55,003 nucleotides of DNA from DASZTU01 sp035493835 (GTDB taxonomy: Bacteria > Pseudomonadota > Alphaproteobacteria > Rhizobiales > Devosiaceae). Within the stretch, counting starts at the first letter, position 1. Each line of letters opens with the position of its first letter. This document shows positions 17,448-28,086 of the stretch, in pieces. The stretch spans positions 1-55,003 of the forward strand of contig DATJHO010000157.1 of assembly GCA_035493835.1 (NCBI GenBank). Reading direction: 5' to 3'. The position numbers and the translations under genes were made by a program. Below the pieces are notes generated by a model. That model saw nothing but the letters and a program-made list of their open reading frames with translations. It was not told where the DNA came from and made no database searches.

Positions 17448-17546
17448 GTCATCCCCGGGCTTGAGCCGGGGACCCATGCCGCCTCTCCAACAACTGGGTG
17501 GACTTGGCGAGGCATGATGGGTGGCCGGGTCAAGCCCAGCCACCGG
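17448..17546. repeat. Palindromic intergenic repeat, copy 2
   Basis: Second copy of the element at 6076-6175, with the same length, order of arms and inner stem. The left arm is almost identical to copy 1 (one base differs, CTTGAGCC for CTTGACCC). The outer end of the right arm is degraded (AGCCACCGG where symmetry predicts GGCCATGAC). It lies after hflX in the 248-bp gap before the ROK gene. Confidence 0.82.
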
Positions 17547-17658
17547 GCGCCATTGTGTGAGGCTCGCACAAAATCCTCGAAACTTGGCTGCAAATGGGCT
17601 AAAAGAATTCAGTTCTGCAAGACGGCCACTAACGCCGAGAAAAGCTCACTAACCTCGC

Positions 17659-18915
17659 ATGGATCACCGCATTCCGAAGCGTGAAGCCGATGCCCGCCGG
17701 CTATTCGCCTTCGGTGATGCCGAATTCGGGGCGAGAATGCCGCAGTCGCTGCTTTCCTCATCGATGGTCGGATCAGCCAATCGTGGGCTGGTCATCCAGG
17801 CGCTCTTCGATCTGGGCCCCACCAGCCGCGCTGAACTCGCGCGCCTGGCCGGGGTGAATCGGACGACCATTTCGGGCATCGTGCAGCCCCTGCTGGATGC
17901 CGATATCCTGGTCGAGAACGATCCGGTGCAGACCGGCCGCGGCGGCGGCAAACCAGCGAGGCCCCTCTGGTTTTCCCCCAAGGCCCAGCCGATCTGCGGC
18001 GTGTTGCTGATGCCCGATGCCGTGCATGCCTGCCTGGTCACGCTCGACGGCCACGTGCTGGCGGACCATCGCGTGCTCCTGCCCGAGGGAGGCGGCCCCG
18101 TTGAGCCAATCATCGATGCAGTCATCCGCTCCGTAACGCTGACGCTGGCCGAGGCTGAGCGGCCACCCTTCGGCATCGGCATTGCCGTCGGGGGGATGGT
18201 CGATACCGATCTGGGAACCATCGTTGCCGTCAACCTCGCTCCGGCGCTGGACGGATATCCTATCGCCACGAGGCTCAGTCATGAATTCGGGCTGCCGGTC
18301 CGCCTCGACCATCATCCGCGCGCGCTGCTTGTGGGCGATCGCTGGTTCGGCCAGGGCCGGGGCGTACCGCAGTTTGCCGTCGTCTACACTGGCGAAGTGC
18401 TGGGGGGCGCGCTCTATTTCGGCGGCCATTTATATCGCGGCGCCTCAGGCGCGGGGGGCGAACTGGGACACACCTTCGTCCAGGTAGATGGCGAACTCTG
18501 CCGTTGCGGTCGTCGCGGTTGCTGGGACACCATCGCCACGCTCGGCTGGTTGCGGCGCGAGGCGCGCGTCCTCGGGCTCCCGGAGGCCGACGACATGGAC
18601 TCCGCGAGATTGGTGGACCTGGTGCAGCGCGGGGTACAGGGCGCCGAGCCGCTGTTCGATCGCTATGCGCGCAATATCGCCGTGGGCATCGCCAACCTGC
18701 AGCAGACGGTCGCGCCCAACTATTTTATCCTGCATGGGGATGCGGTGCTCGGCGGCGAACGGATGATCGCGCGGATTTCGGATCACGTCCGCCATCTCGT
18801 GCCGTCTCGTCCCGGCACCCTGATCGAGATCGTGGCCGGCGATGCCGGCGACCAGGCCGCGCTGTTGGGCGCGGCCGGTCTTGTCCTCTCGGACCTTTTG
18901 CAGTTCTCGATCTGA
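17659..18915 (+). CDS. ROK-family transcriptional regulator
   Basis: A 418-aa regulator of the NagC/XylR type. A winged helix-turn-helix lies near residues 35-85 (SRAELARLAGVNRTTISGIV), followed by the two-lobed ROK sugar-kinase fold (GIGIAVGGMVDTDLG, LGGALYFGGHLYRGASGAGGELGHTFV) and the zinc-binding CxCGxxGC (Cys281, 283, 288). The DIGGT-type ATP loop is absent, so it is probably a non-catalytic, ligand-sensing repressor. It converges on the transporter-amidase operon, its likely target. CACTAAC occurs twice just before the start (17627 and 17647), 20 bp apart. Confidence 0.88.
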   Translation: MDHRIPKREADARRLFAFGDAEFGARMPQSLLSSSMVGSANRGLVIQALFDLGPTSRAELARLAGVNRTTISGIVQPLLDADILVENDPVQTGRGGGKPARPLWFSPKAQPICGVLLMPDAVHACLVTLDGHVLADHRVLLPEGGGPVEPIIDAVIRSVTLTLAEAERPPFGIGIAVGGMVDTDLGTIVAVNLAPALDGYPIATRLSHEFGLPVRLDHHPRALLVGDRWFGQGRGVPQFAVVYTGEVLGGALYFGGHLYRGASGAGGELGHTFVQVDGELCRCGRRGCWDTIATLGWLRREARVLGLPEADDMDSARLVDLVQRGVQGAEPLFDRYARNIAVGIANLQQTVAPNYFILHGDAVLGGERMIARISDHVRHLVPSRPGTLIEIVAGDAGDQAALLGAAGLVLSDLLQFSI

Positions 18916-18971
18916 CGCCTGGAGCCGTTCGCGCTTCAAGGAACGCTGAACGCTCTCCAAGTCTTTTACGC

Positions 18972-20480
18972 TCAGGCGCCGTTGAGCCCCGGATAGCTCT
19001 GGAACCACGGCTTTACGCCTTCGAAGCGGCTGGCGAAGGCCAGGACGGTTTCGTCGGCATGGCGGCGGCCGATGATCTGCAGGCCGACCGGCAGTCCCTC
19101 CGGGGTAAGCCCCGCCGGCACTGAAATCGCCGGGTGTCCGGTGAAATTGAGCGGGTAGGTCATGCACCAGCCGATCAGCGGCTCCACCGTCTCGCCGTTG
19201 ATCTCCACCGGCCCGATGGTGTTGCCATCCGTCGCGTTCTTGACCGGAGGAATGGCCAGGGTCGGCGACAGGATCAGGTCGTAGTGGTCGAAGACGTCCT
19301 GGAACCCGTCGAACACCCCGGTCCGCAGCAGGTCGTCGAGCGCATGATCGACGGCCGAGACCTCTTGCGCGCTCTCCAGCATCTGCCGGAACTGAGGCGT
19401 CAGCACATCGGCATGTTCGCCGAGCAGGTCGATGCCGTCCTGCTTCCAATGGACGGCAATGGCGGCGTAGTGCACCGCGATCGTCCGCACCCAGAGGTGG
19501 GCGAGGGTGTTGTGGTCGGCTTTGAAGTCCAGCTCGACCTCGTCCACCTCGACGCCACTCGCGCGCAGCGCATCGACAGCGTCGCGAACCACGGTTGCCA
19601 CGCGCGGATCGACCGGGAAATTGCCGAGCCGTGGGCTGTAGGCCACGCGGAACGGCCGCGAGGCACTTTCCGCGCCGCGAATATAGTCGACGCCATCATT
19701 GGGCATCGACAGCGGATCGCGCGCATGCGGGCCTGCGATCACCGAGGTCATCAGTGCTGCGTCGGCGACGGTGCGGGCGAGGGGGCCGATATGGACGAGC
19801 GGATGCCCCCAGAGGAAGCCATCTGGCCGGGTGACTGAGGGAACACGCCCGAACGAGGCCTTGAACCCCACCGTGCCGCTGAAGGCAGCGGGAATACGCA
19901 CCGAGCCACCGCCATCGGTCCCCTGCGCTAGCGCCGCCATGCCGTCGGCCACTGCCGCGGCGCTGCCGCCCGACGAGCCGCCGGAATTGTAGCCGATCTT
20001 CCACGGCGTGCTGGTCGGGCCGAAGCGGAGATTGTCGGTGATGCCCTTGTGCCCGAACTCGGGAGTGTTGGTCTTGCCGAGAACGATCGCGCCGGCCGCG
20101 AGCATCCGCTCGACCGCGATGGCGCTGGTCTTGGGCACGCGATTGAGCACGGCGCGCGAACCCATCGAGGTCGGAATGCCGGCGACGTCGTCGAGATCCT
20201 TGATCCCGACCGGAACGCCGTGCAGCGCGCCGAGCGGCTGGCCGGACATCACTGCCTTTTCGGCCGCGCGGGCGGCGTCCATGGCCTTGTCGCCAAGGAC
20301 GAGCGTATAGGCATTCACCACCGGGTTGCGCGCTTCGATCCGGCGCAGATAGGCCTCGGTGACCTCCACGGGAGATACGTCGCGCCGGCGGATCCGGGCA
20401 GCAAGCTCCGTCGCCGGCAGAAAGCAAAGTTGCGTCTGGTTGTCGGGGGCAGTCATGGTCTTTTCCGTGCTCTTGGGCAT
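18972..20480 (-). CDS. Amidase-signature-family amidohydrolase
   Basis: Cytoplasmic enzyme of the amidase signature family that hydrolyses an amide bond (502 aa, normal length). The Ser-cisSer-Lys triad is visible: Lys94 in GVPVGIKDL, cis-Ser170 in NSGGSSGGSAAA and nucleophile Ser193 in TDGGGSVRIPA. The substrate is unknown. It is the last gene of the operon and starts 1 bp after the cyclase stop. The ATG at 20480 has no clear ribosome-binding site; an in-frame ATG at 20456, preceded by GGAAAAG, is a good alternative. Confidence 0.9.
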   Translation of the reverse strand: MPKSTEKTMTAPDNQTQLCFLPATELAARIRRRDVSPVEVTEAYLRRIEARNPVVNAYTLVLGDKAMDAARAAEKAVMSGQPLGALHGVPVGIKDLDDVAGIPTSMGSRAVLNRVPKTSAIAVERMLAAGAIVLGKTNTPEFGHKGITDNLRFGPTSTPWKIGYNSGGSSGGSAAAVADGMAALAQGTDGGGSVRIPAAFSGTVGFKASFGRVPSVTRPDGFLWGHPLVHIGPLARTVADAALMTSVIAGPHARDPLSMPNDGVDYIRGAESASRPFRVAYSPRLGNFPVDPRVATVVRDAVDALRASGVEVDEVELDFKADHNTLAHLWVRTIAVHYAAIAVHWKQDGIDLLGEHADVLTPQFRQMLESAQEVSAVDHALDDLLRTGVFDGFQDVFDHYDLILSPTLAIPPVKNATDGNTIGPVEINGETVEPLIGWCMTYPLNFTGHPAISVPAGLTPEGLPVGLQIIGRRHADETVLAFASRFEGVKPWFQSYPGLNGA

Positions 20481-20481
20481 A

Positions 20482-21440
20482 TTATTTGATGAAGATCGGG
20501 TTGGCGGCGCCGCCGGTGCCGTGGCTGACGCGAACGGGGCTGGCGGTATAAAAGCCTTCGTACTGCCGGTCGGCAGCGCAGTCCGCGGCGAGGTCGTCGA
20601 GCCAGGCCATTTCGGTGAACAGCACGCCGAGATTGCGCATCAGCGCGCCGTGCAGCACCAGCATGATGCCGGTGTTGCGCTCATAGGTGGTTTCGTTGGC
20701 GAGGGTGTCGGTCACCGTGCACGGGATCTGCATCTCGTCGAACCAGCGCACGAGATCGAGACTGAACGTCAGTCCAGGCTCCCAATAGCCGTCGCCGACC
20801 TTCTGGTCGCCCCGCAGCAGGGCGCCTACCCAGCCGGTGCGCAGCAGGAGGATCGAGCGCGGGCGGATTTCGACACCCTGTGCGCGGGCGCATTCCATCA
20901 GGTCGCGGTGGTCGAACGTTTCTGCCCGATCGAGCACCGCCTTACCGCGGAAACGAGCCAGATCGAGCAGCACTGCCCGCCCGACGACGCCCCGTTTCGC
21001 AACGGGCTCGATGCTGGCCTTTTTCATGCCGCCATCGGTGGTGTGCGCCGAATAGCCGTTCCAGATGGTGTCGTCGTACCACATGTGGCCGAGCGCGTCG
21101 CAATGCGTGCCCGCCTGCGCGAAGCCGCTGACATAGTCGTCGGCGAATTCGAGGCCGCCGTCCAACGGGTGCCAGTGTCCGGCGACGAACCCGGACTTGT
21201 CGGCAACCATGTAGTGGCGCGCGGACCAGCGCCCGGGGAATACCGCATCGCCAGACGCCGTGCCGATCGGCACGCCGAGCGTGAAAGTGCGATGCTGCCG
21301 GACAGCCGCCATGCCCGCCTTGATCTCGTTTGCCGTGAGATAGTTGAGTGCGCCGACTTCGTCGTCGGCGCCCCACTTGCCCCAATTGTTCGGCGCGCCG
21401 GCGAGCAGCCGCGACAACGCTTTGTCATCAGGCTTGCCGG

Positions 21441-21444
<4 letters not shown>
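20482..21444 (-). CDS. Cyclase-family (kynurenine-formamidase-like) metal hydrolase
   Basis: A 320-aa protein of the cyclase/arylformamidase superfamily. The metal site motif HxGTHxDxxxH appears as QAGTHCDALGH (His114, Asp116, His120). Relatives open N-formyl amides, lactams or isatin-like rings, which fits a neighbouring amidase and an uptake system. The start overlaps the ATPase stop (ATGA), so translation is coupled. The precise substrate cannot be read from the sequence. Confidence 0.85.
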
Positions 21445-22252
<808 letters not shown>

Positions 22253-22256
<4 letters not shown>

Positions 22257-23314
22257 GCGCCTTTTCCATAGCGTCGGCCGATGCCGCCGAGCGCAACAGC
22301 GATGACGAGCAGGCATCCGGAAAACAGGAACTGGGTGAAAATGGGAGCGCCGATCATGGCGAGGCCATTGTTGCCGACCGCCACCGTGAGCACGCCGATC
22401 AGGGTCCCAAGGATATGGAACTGTCCTTCCTTGAGGGCCGCAGAGCCGAGGAAGGCGGCGGAGAAGGAGGTGAGCATGAAGCCGTCGCCGCCCGTCACCT
22501 GCCCGGAGCCCAGATTGGAAGCCACCAGGATGCCGCCGATTGCGGCGCAGGTGCCGGCGATGGCGAAGGCCACGATGCGGCTGCGGTCGACCGCTACGCC
22601 GCCACGGCGGGCGGACTCGGCGCTGACGCCGATCGCCTTGATGTGCTGACCTTGCACGGTACGGTTGAGAACCAGCCACAGGAGCCCGAGAATGAGCGCC
22701 ATGATGATGATCAGGTGCGGGATCCCCCAGATTCGGCCGATGGCCAGATCGGTGAACTCAGTGGAATGGGTGAGTTGCAGGGGAATGCCGCCGGCATAGG
22801 CATAGTTGAGGCCAACGACGACCGTGCCGGTGCCAAGCGTCGCGATAAAGGCGTTCACGCCGACTTTCGAAACGATGATGCCGTTGACGATGCCGATCGC
22901 CATGCCCACGGCAATGACGATCAGAATGGCAACCGGGATCGGCAGCTGGTTGAAGCTGAGCAGCCCCACGATAAGCATGCCGCAAAAGCTCGCGACATAG
23001 CCGATGCTGAGATCGAAATCGCCAGCCACCAGCGGTACGGTAAGACCGGCAGCGACGATCGTTCCGATCGCCATGTCATTCAAAATGTTGCGGAAATTGT
23101 TGGGGGTAGCAAACGTTCCCGGCTGCAGGATCGAAAACACGATCAGCATCAGCACGAGCACGATGATCGTGCCATAGGTGCCAAGCACCCGGAGCAACAG
23201 CGCACGCTGCTGCGACGACAAGAACTGCGGCTTAGGGGTAGGCTCAGTGATCCGGGCGGGGGGCGCCTCGCTGTTGGCGGCGGTCCCCTTTGGAAGCGAA
23301 TTCTCGACAGACAT
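22253..23314 (-). CDS. ABC transporter permease (RbsC/BPD_transp_2 family)
   Basis: Inner-membrane permease of 353 aa. After a Pro-rich cytoplasmic N-terminus there are eight or more hydrophobic helices. The family landmarks are LVAGDFDLSIGYVASFCGM, VNGIIVSKVGVNAFIATLGTG and the coupling region RTVQGQHIKAIGVSAESARRGGV. ATG 23314 is preferred (CGGAG upstream); a GTG at 23317 is adjacent. It is the middle transporter gene of the operon. The family imports sugars and related polar solutes but also purine-like compounds. Confidence 0.9.
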
Positions 23315-23372
23315 CACGACTCCGGCGGAAGGGCAGCGGGCCGGCCGGAAACGGTCCGGCCGGCTCTTTCGG

Positions 23373-24299
23373 CTATTGCGGGTGGGTCTTCATGAACTCG
23401 TCGACATTTTCCTTGGTGACGAGGTCATAGCCGGGGACGAATGATTTCGGCGTCCAGTTCGCGCCGGCCGAGAGGATGTCCGGGATCTGATCCACGAGCA
23501 TCTTGCCGGCCGAGGTCAGGTCGACGCCAAGCGTCGCGGTCATCGTGCCGGCCTTGACCGCCTGCACGGCGGGAGCGGTAGCGTTGAAGGAATAGACCTG
23601 GACGTCGGTACGGCCATTCTGCCGCAGCGCCGCAATGGCACCCATGGCGTTGTCATCGAAGCAATCGAAGATCGCGAACGGCCCCTTGGCACTGGAATTC
23701 GCCGTCAGCCACGCATTGGTGGCCGCCTGCGAGGATTCGGCCGCACCCGGGATGGTGATCTCGTGGGTGGTTGCCTTAAGGCCGGGGTTGGCCTTGACCG
23801 CCGCATCGAACGCGTCGGCGCGCTCCCGGCACGGAATGCCCGGGTGGTAGCTGAGGTCGAGCACGGTCCCGGCATTGTTGATGTTCTTGAGCATCAGGTT
23901 GATCAACGGCGGTGCCGCACCGGTGGACGCCGACAGAGCGATGCCTGGCGCCATGCCGCCACCGGCGGAAAGCACCGGGATGTTGGCGTCCTGGGCGGCC
24001 TGCAGGCCGGCTGCCAGGCCGGTCGAATCGAACACCGTTACGATGATCGCGTCGACCTTCTTGGTGACCAATTGCTTGATTGCGGTGATCGCCTGGGACG
24101 GATCGCCGTTGGCGTTCACAAGCTGGGTGGACCAGCCCTTGGCTTTCGCCTCGGCGGTCATGGTATCGATCATCTGGTTGGTGTCGACGTCCGAACTGGA
24201 GAACGTGACGATGCCGATATTGAGGTCCTTGGCGGACACAGGTGTTGCGAGCGACAGTGCAATGAGCGCTGCCCCTGCGATCTTCAGACGGTGATCCAT
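23373..24299 (-). CDS. Periplasmic sugar-type substrate-binding protein
   Basis: A 308-aa solute-binding protein of the RbsB-like (Peripla_BP_4) class. The Sec signal peptide is MDHRLKIAGAALIALSLATPVSA with likely cleavage after Ala23. The mature start KDLNIGIVTFSSSDVDTNQM, the repeated DAIIVTVFDSTGLAAGLQAA and the FDCFDDNAMGAIAALRQNG segments match the two-lobed fold. As first gene of the operon it sets the ligand specificity, which I cannot predict. The 58-bp gap to the permease gene is the usual place for strong expression of the binding protein. Confidence 0.9.
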   Translation of the reverse strand: MDHRLKIAGAALIALSLATPVSAKDLNIGIVTFSSSDVDTNQMIDTMTAEAKAKGWSTQLVNANGDPSQAITAIKQLVTKKVDAIIVTVFDSTGLAAGLQAAQDANIPVLSAGGGMAPGIALSASTGAAPPLINLMLKNINNAGTVLDLSYHPGIPCRERADAFDAAVKANPGLKATTHEITIPGAAESSQAATNAWLTANSSAKGPFAIFDCFDDNAMGAIAALRQNGRTDVQVYSFNATAPAVQAVKAGTMTATLGVDLTSAGKMLVDQIPDILSAGANWTPKSFVPGYDLVTKENVDEFMKTHPQ

Positions 24300-24826
24300 T
24301 GTTAAGGCTCCCGAGTAGGATCAATTTGGGCGGTTCCGGACCCAATTTATCCGCGCGGCTCTCGAAAGGGTTTGTGCGTGTGAGCCGCAAACTAACTGAG
24401 CACATGTGTTTTAAATGCGCAACTGCCAAATCGGTGAGCAGTTGGGGTGTGTGCACACAATTTATCCTGTCGGTGGACTGGGTCGACGACCCCTCATCCA
24501 CGCGGGCGTCCGAACAGCAAAGTTCGCATCGAGGCGCATTGTCCGGCGATTGTCCGAGGTTGCTGCTTCCCCTTCAAATCTGTGGGCTGTGCGTTAGCCC
24601 GCAGCAGCTGGCCGCGCCTTTGGTCCACACAACCATCGAGCAGATTTTGCCTTTTCTGGGGCCAGATCCGGCCACCGAGGAGGTTCGCGGCGGCCCCTGC
24701 GTGTCGACACTCGGCGATCCGCGGGCTATCTGTTCAAGCTGAATCTCTGCGCCTTGGCCCGAGGCGGCGGCGATCATCCCACCGCGGGCCGGCCCCCATT
24801 TAGTCGATACCAGAACGAGGATTACC
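24300..24826. promoter_or_regulatory. 527-bp divergent regulatory region, transporter operon / tex
   Basis: No convincing gene; short open frames here lack ribosome-binding sites and family motifs. The region must hold the promoters of the leftward operon and of tex. Visible structure: the perfect 12-bp palindrome TGTGTGCACACA (24448-24459), CACATGTG (24401-24408) and the sequence AAACTAACTGAG (24389-24400), which shares ACTAAC with the region upstream of the ROK gene. Any of these could be operators, but none is proven. Confidence 0.5.
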
Positions 24827-27139
24827 TTGACCACCAAAAGCATCGAGACGCGCATTGCTACCGAGCTCGGCGTGGAGACATGGCAGGTAAAGGCTGCAAT
24901 CGACCTGATCGATGGTGGCGCCACGGTGCCCTTCGTCGCCCGGTACCGCAAGGAAATGACGGGGGCCCTGGATGACGCCCAACTCCGGACGCTTGATGAA
25001 CGGATGATTTATCTTCGCGATCTCGACAAGCGTCGCGAGGCCATCCTCGCGAGCATCGCCGAGCAGGGCAAGCTTGACGACGGGCTTCGCAAGGCAATTG
25101 CCGAGGCGGATACCAAGTCCCGGCTCGAGGACATCTACCTGCCGTTCAAGCCCAAGCGCCGGACGAAGGCGCAAATTGCCATCGAGGCCGGCCTGGCGCC
25201 GCTCGCCGAACGCCTGCTCTCCGATCCGTCGCAGGATCCGGCCGTCGCGGCGGCCGCATTCATCGACGCTGAAAAGGTCCCAGACGCGGCCGCAGCGTTG
25301 GAGGGAGCTCGTTCAATACTCACGGAGCGCTTTGCCGAAGATGCTGACCTGGTGGGCTCTTTGCGTGAAGAATTCTGGTCACGCGGCCGGCTCGTCTCGC
25401 GCCTGCGGGAGGAGAAGCGGGAGGCTGGAGCAAAATTCGCCGACTATTTCGAATTTGCCGAGCCGCTGACGAAACTGCCATCGCACCGGATACTGGCGAT
25501 GTTTCGCGGTGAGAAAGAGGGAGCGCTGGGCCTCTCGATCGATCCCTACGCGGAAGGGCACGATCCGAAAGCCACGTCCATCTACGAGGCCGCGATCGCG
25601 AGGCGCTTCGGCGTGTCCGATCGCGGGCGCCCGGGCGACAAGTGGCTGGGCGACGTCGTGCGGTGGAGTTGGCGGACCAAATTCCTGATCCACCTTGAAG
25701 TGGATCTGCGCGAACGGCTCTGGCAGCGCGCCGAAGAGGATGCGGTCAAGGTTTTTGCGGGCAATCTGCGCGACCTGTTGCTGGCAGCGCCGGCGGGTGC
25801 CCGGCCCACCTTGGGCCTCGACCCCGGATTCCGAACGGGAACGAAGGTTGCGGTTTTGGATGCCACGGGCAAGGTCGTGGACCACGCCACGATCTATCCG
25901 CACGAGCCCCAGCGCCAATGGGAAGATTCGCTGAACAAACTCGCCAACCTATGCCGTCGCCACGCGATCGAACTGATCGCGATCGGCAACGGCACCGCAT
26001 CCCGAGAAACGGATGCGCTGGCGGCGGAACTCATCAAGCGGAATGCTGAACTCAAACTCGTCAAGGCGGTGGTTTCCGAAGCCGGCGCCTCGGTCTATTC
26101 GGCATCGGCCTTTGCCTCGAAAGAGCTTCCGGAACTCGACGTCACCATTCGCGGCGCGGTGTCGATTGCGCGCCGCCTGCAGGATCCGCTGGCCGAGTTG
26201 GTGAAGATCGACCCCAAGTCGATCGGCGTCGGTCAATACCAGCACGACATCAGTGAGCTAAAACTGTCGCGCTCCCTGAACGCGGTCGTAGAGGATTGCG
26301 TCAACGCGGTCGGGGTCGACGTCAACACCGCTTCCGCCCCGCTGCTTGCCCGGGTATCCGGGATTGGCGAGGCGCTCGCCCAAAATATTGTGCTTCATCG
26401 TGACGAGAACGGGCCGTTCAAGAATCGCGCGGCGCTGAAGGCCGTGCCCAGGCTCGGAGAGCGGGCATTCGAGCAGGCAGCCGGATTCCTGCGCATCACG
26501 GACGGTACCGATCCCCTCGACCGCTCGGGCGTCCACCCCGAGACCTACCCGCTGGTCAGGCGAATCCTCGATGCGCTGGCGAGCGACATCAAGTCTGTCA
26601 TCGGCAACGCCGACGCCCTGCGGCGGGTCGCCCCCAAAAATTTCGTCGATGACCGGTTTGGACTGCCGACCGTCGCCGACGTCCTCAAGGAACTCGAAAA
26701 GCCGGGCAGGGACCCGCGCCCCACCTTCAAGACGGCCACCTTCCAGGACGGCGTCGAGAAGATCACCGACCTCAGGCCCGGCATGCAGCTCGAGGGGACG
26801 GTCACCAATGTGGCGGCCTTCGGCGCCTTCGTCGATATCGGCGTGCATCAGGACGGTCTGGTGCACGTCTCCGCGATGTCGAAAACCTTCGTGAAGAACC
26901 CGATGGACGTGGTCCGGTCGGGCATGGTGGTGAAGGTGAAGGTGCTCGAGGTAGACGTCCCCCGGAAGAGGATATCCCTCACCATGCGGCTCGACGATGA
27001 CGTCGAGGCTGGCGCCAAGCCCGTCGCGGAGCGGCGTCCGGCCAAATCCGCGCGGCAACAAGCTTCATCCCCGCCGGTCACCAATTCGGCCCTCGCCGAT
27101 GCCATGCGCCGGGCAGCCGAAAAGGGCAGGGCGCGGTAA
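24827..27139 (+). CDS. tex: Tex-family S1 RNA-binding transcription accessory protein
   Basis: A 770-aa Tex/YhgF homologue, a nucleic-acid-binding relative of eukaryotic Spt6. The order is an N-terminal helical domain (YRKEMTGALDDAQLRTL), the YqgF/RNase H-like domain (TLGLDPGFRTGTKVAVLD), a helix-hairpin-helix region (LLARVSGIGEALAQNIVLHRDENG) and a C-terminal S1 domain (about 648-715, EGTVTNVAAFGAFVDIGVHQ). The TTG start is supported by GAGG 6 bp upstream (24817-24820). The Lys/Pro-rich tail is ordinary for the family. Confidence 0.94.
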   Translation: MTTKSIETRIATELGVETWQVKAAIDLIDGGATVPFVARYRKEMTGALDDAQLRTLDERMIYLRDLDKRREAILASIAEQGKLDDGLRKAIAEADTKSRLEDIYLPFKPKRRTKAQIAIEAGLAPLAERLLSDPSQDPAVAAAAFIDAEKVPDAAAALEGARSILTERFAEDADLVGSLREEFWSRGRLVSRLREEKREAGAKFADYFEFAEPLTKLPSHRILAMFRGEKEGALGLSIDPYAEGHDPKATSIYEAAIARRFGVSDRGRPGDKWLGDVVRWSWRTKFLIHLEVDLRERLWQRAEEDAVKVFAGNLRDLLLAAPAGARPTLGLDPGFRTGTKVAVLDATGKVVDHATIYPHEPQRQWEDSLNKLANLCRRHAIELIAIGNGTASRETDALAAELIKRNAELKLVKAVVSEAGASVYSASAFASKELPELDVTIRGAVSIARRLQDPLAELVKIDPKSIGVGQYQHDISELKLSRSLNAVVEDCVNAVGVDVNTASAPLLARVSGIGEALAQNIVLHRDENGPFKNRAALKAVPRLGERAFEQAAGFLRITDGTDPLDRSGVHPETYPLVRRILDALASDIKSVIGNADALRRVAPKNFVDDRFGLPTVADVLKELEKPGRDPRPTFKTATFQDGVEKITDLRPGMQLEGTVTNVAAFGAFVDIGVHQDGLVHVSAMSKTFVKNPMDVVRSGMVVKVKVLEVDVPRKRISLTMRLDDDVEAGAKPVAERRPAKSARQQASSPPVTNSALADAMRRAAEKGRAR

Positions 27140-27145
27140 CTCTTC

Positions 27146-27184
27146 TCCTGGCGTCATAGCCGCCGACACCTGCCGGCGCCAGGA
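27146..27184 (+). terminator. Inverted repeat after tex
   Basis: TCCTGGCG (27146-27153) and CGCCAGGA (27177-27184) are perfect inverted repeats with a 23-nt GC-rich loop, 6 bp after the tex stop. No T-run follows, so it may be an mRNA 3' stabilising hairpin and not a strong terminator. Confidence 0.3.
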
Positions 27185-27205
27185 AAGCGCGGGGCATTTT
27201 AGGAC

Positions 27206-27904
27206 ATGAGCATGCAGACTGGACAATCATTCACCACCGGCTGCCCCATAGCCGCGAGTGGCGTGGAATCGCTGGCCAGGCGCCTGGATACGACCGACGA
27301 CGGCGTTACGAAGATGGAGCGGTTTGAAAGCACCATCTTCTGGGTGACCGAAAGTGAAAGCCAGCTCGTCCTGCGCAACGAAATCGGTGACGATGCTCTC
27401 AGGCAATCTGACCAAAACAATGATTTCTACGGGCTCGTCAGTTCTCCGTCGGGCTCGTTCGAAGGCGTTCCCAGGGCCGTGAGGTCGTTTGGGCTGGCGC
27501 ACGACTCGTTTCTGCGACTGGACCTTGTGGTGAAGGTCACGGACACGCCAGTGATGGATGAAGGCGAGGATAGTGGCATCAAGGGGCGGCGAATCTACCG
27601 CGCCTGTCCAGGTGACTGGATGTATGCCGATTTGGCCGATGCTTGGTTTGCGGCTGCGGATCGCTCACAGGCGGCATCGCCCTACCTGGCACGCCGCCAG
27701 ACGTTCGCCGGGGTCGTTTGGACGAGCCGATGGCTCGACGCCGAGGCGGACGAGCAGGCCAGCCGCTTCTCTGCCGCGATGCAGCCGGTCCTCATCGGTC
27801 TCAATGGATCGGCCAGCAGGAAGGCCCAGTGGGGAATGGATCGCTCGATCGAGGGTTTGAAGAAGGCGTTGAGTGAAGTTCGTCGTCAGGCAAGGGCCGG
27901 CTGA
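27206..27904 (+). CDS. Hypothetical protein, 232 aa
   Basis: I do not recognise this protein. It is soluble, with no signal peptide, membrane segment or catalytic motif that I can name. It has two Cys at most, an aromatic patch (RACPGDWMYADLADAWF) and a C-terminal helix rich in Lys and Arg (SIEGLKKALSEVRRQARAG). The codon pattern resembles its neighbours, and no longer frame competes on either strand. It starts 66 bp after tex and converges on the oxalate-decarboxylase-like gene. An in-frame ATG at 27212 is an alternative start. Confidence 0.65.
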   Translation: MSMQTGQSFTTGCPIAASGVESLARRLDTTDDGVTKMERFESTIFWVTESESQLVLRNEIGDDALRQSDQNNDFYGLVSSPSGSFEGVPRAVRSFGLAHDSFLRLDLVVKVTDTPVMDEGEDSGIKGRRIYRACPGDWMYADLADAWFAAADRSQAASPYLARRQTFAGVVWTSRWLDAEADEQASRFSAAMQPVLIGLNGSASRKAQWGMDRSIEGLKKALSEVRRQARAG

Positions 27905-28051
27905 GCGGCGGAGTCGTCCGCGCAGGACGAAGCAGACTTCAAGGTTTGCGGGCGTGTTGGCTTTTGCCTGGGGGAGGCGATGGTGATGGCAAGGACCATC
28001 TGCTGCCGCAAAAGCACCCAGAATGGAACACAAAGGGCAGATTAGGTGGCA

Positions 28052-28071
28052 GGGCCCGCGTGAGCGGACCC
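28052..28071 (-). terminator. Hairpin between convergent genes
   Basis: GGGCCCGC (28052-28059) pairs with GCGGACCC (28064-28071) around a GTGA loop with one mismatch, 15 bp after the stop of the bicupin gene. A T-run is missing, so termination is only a suggestion. Confidence 0.3.
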
Positions 28072-28086
28072 GCCGGATCAAGCCTC

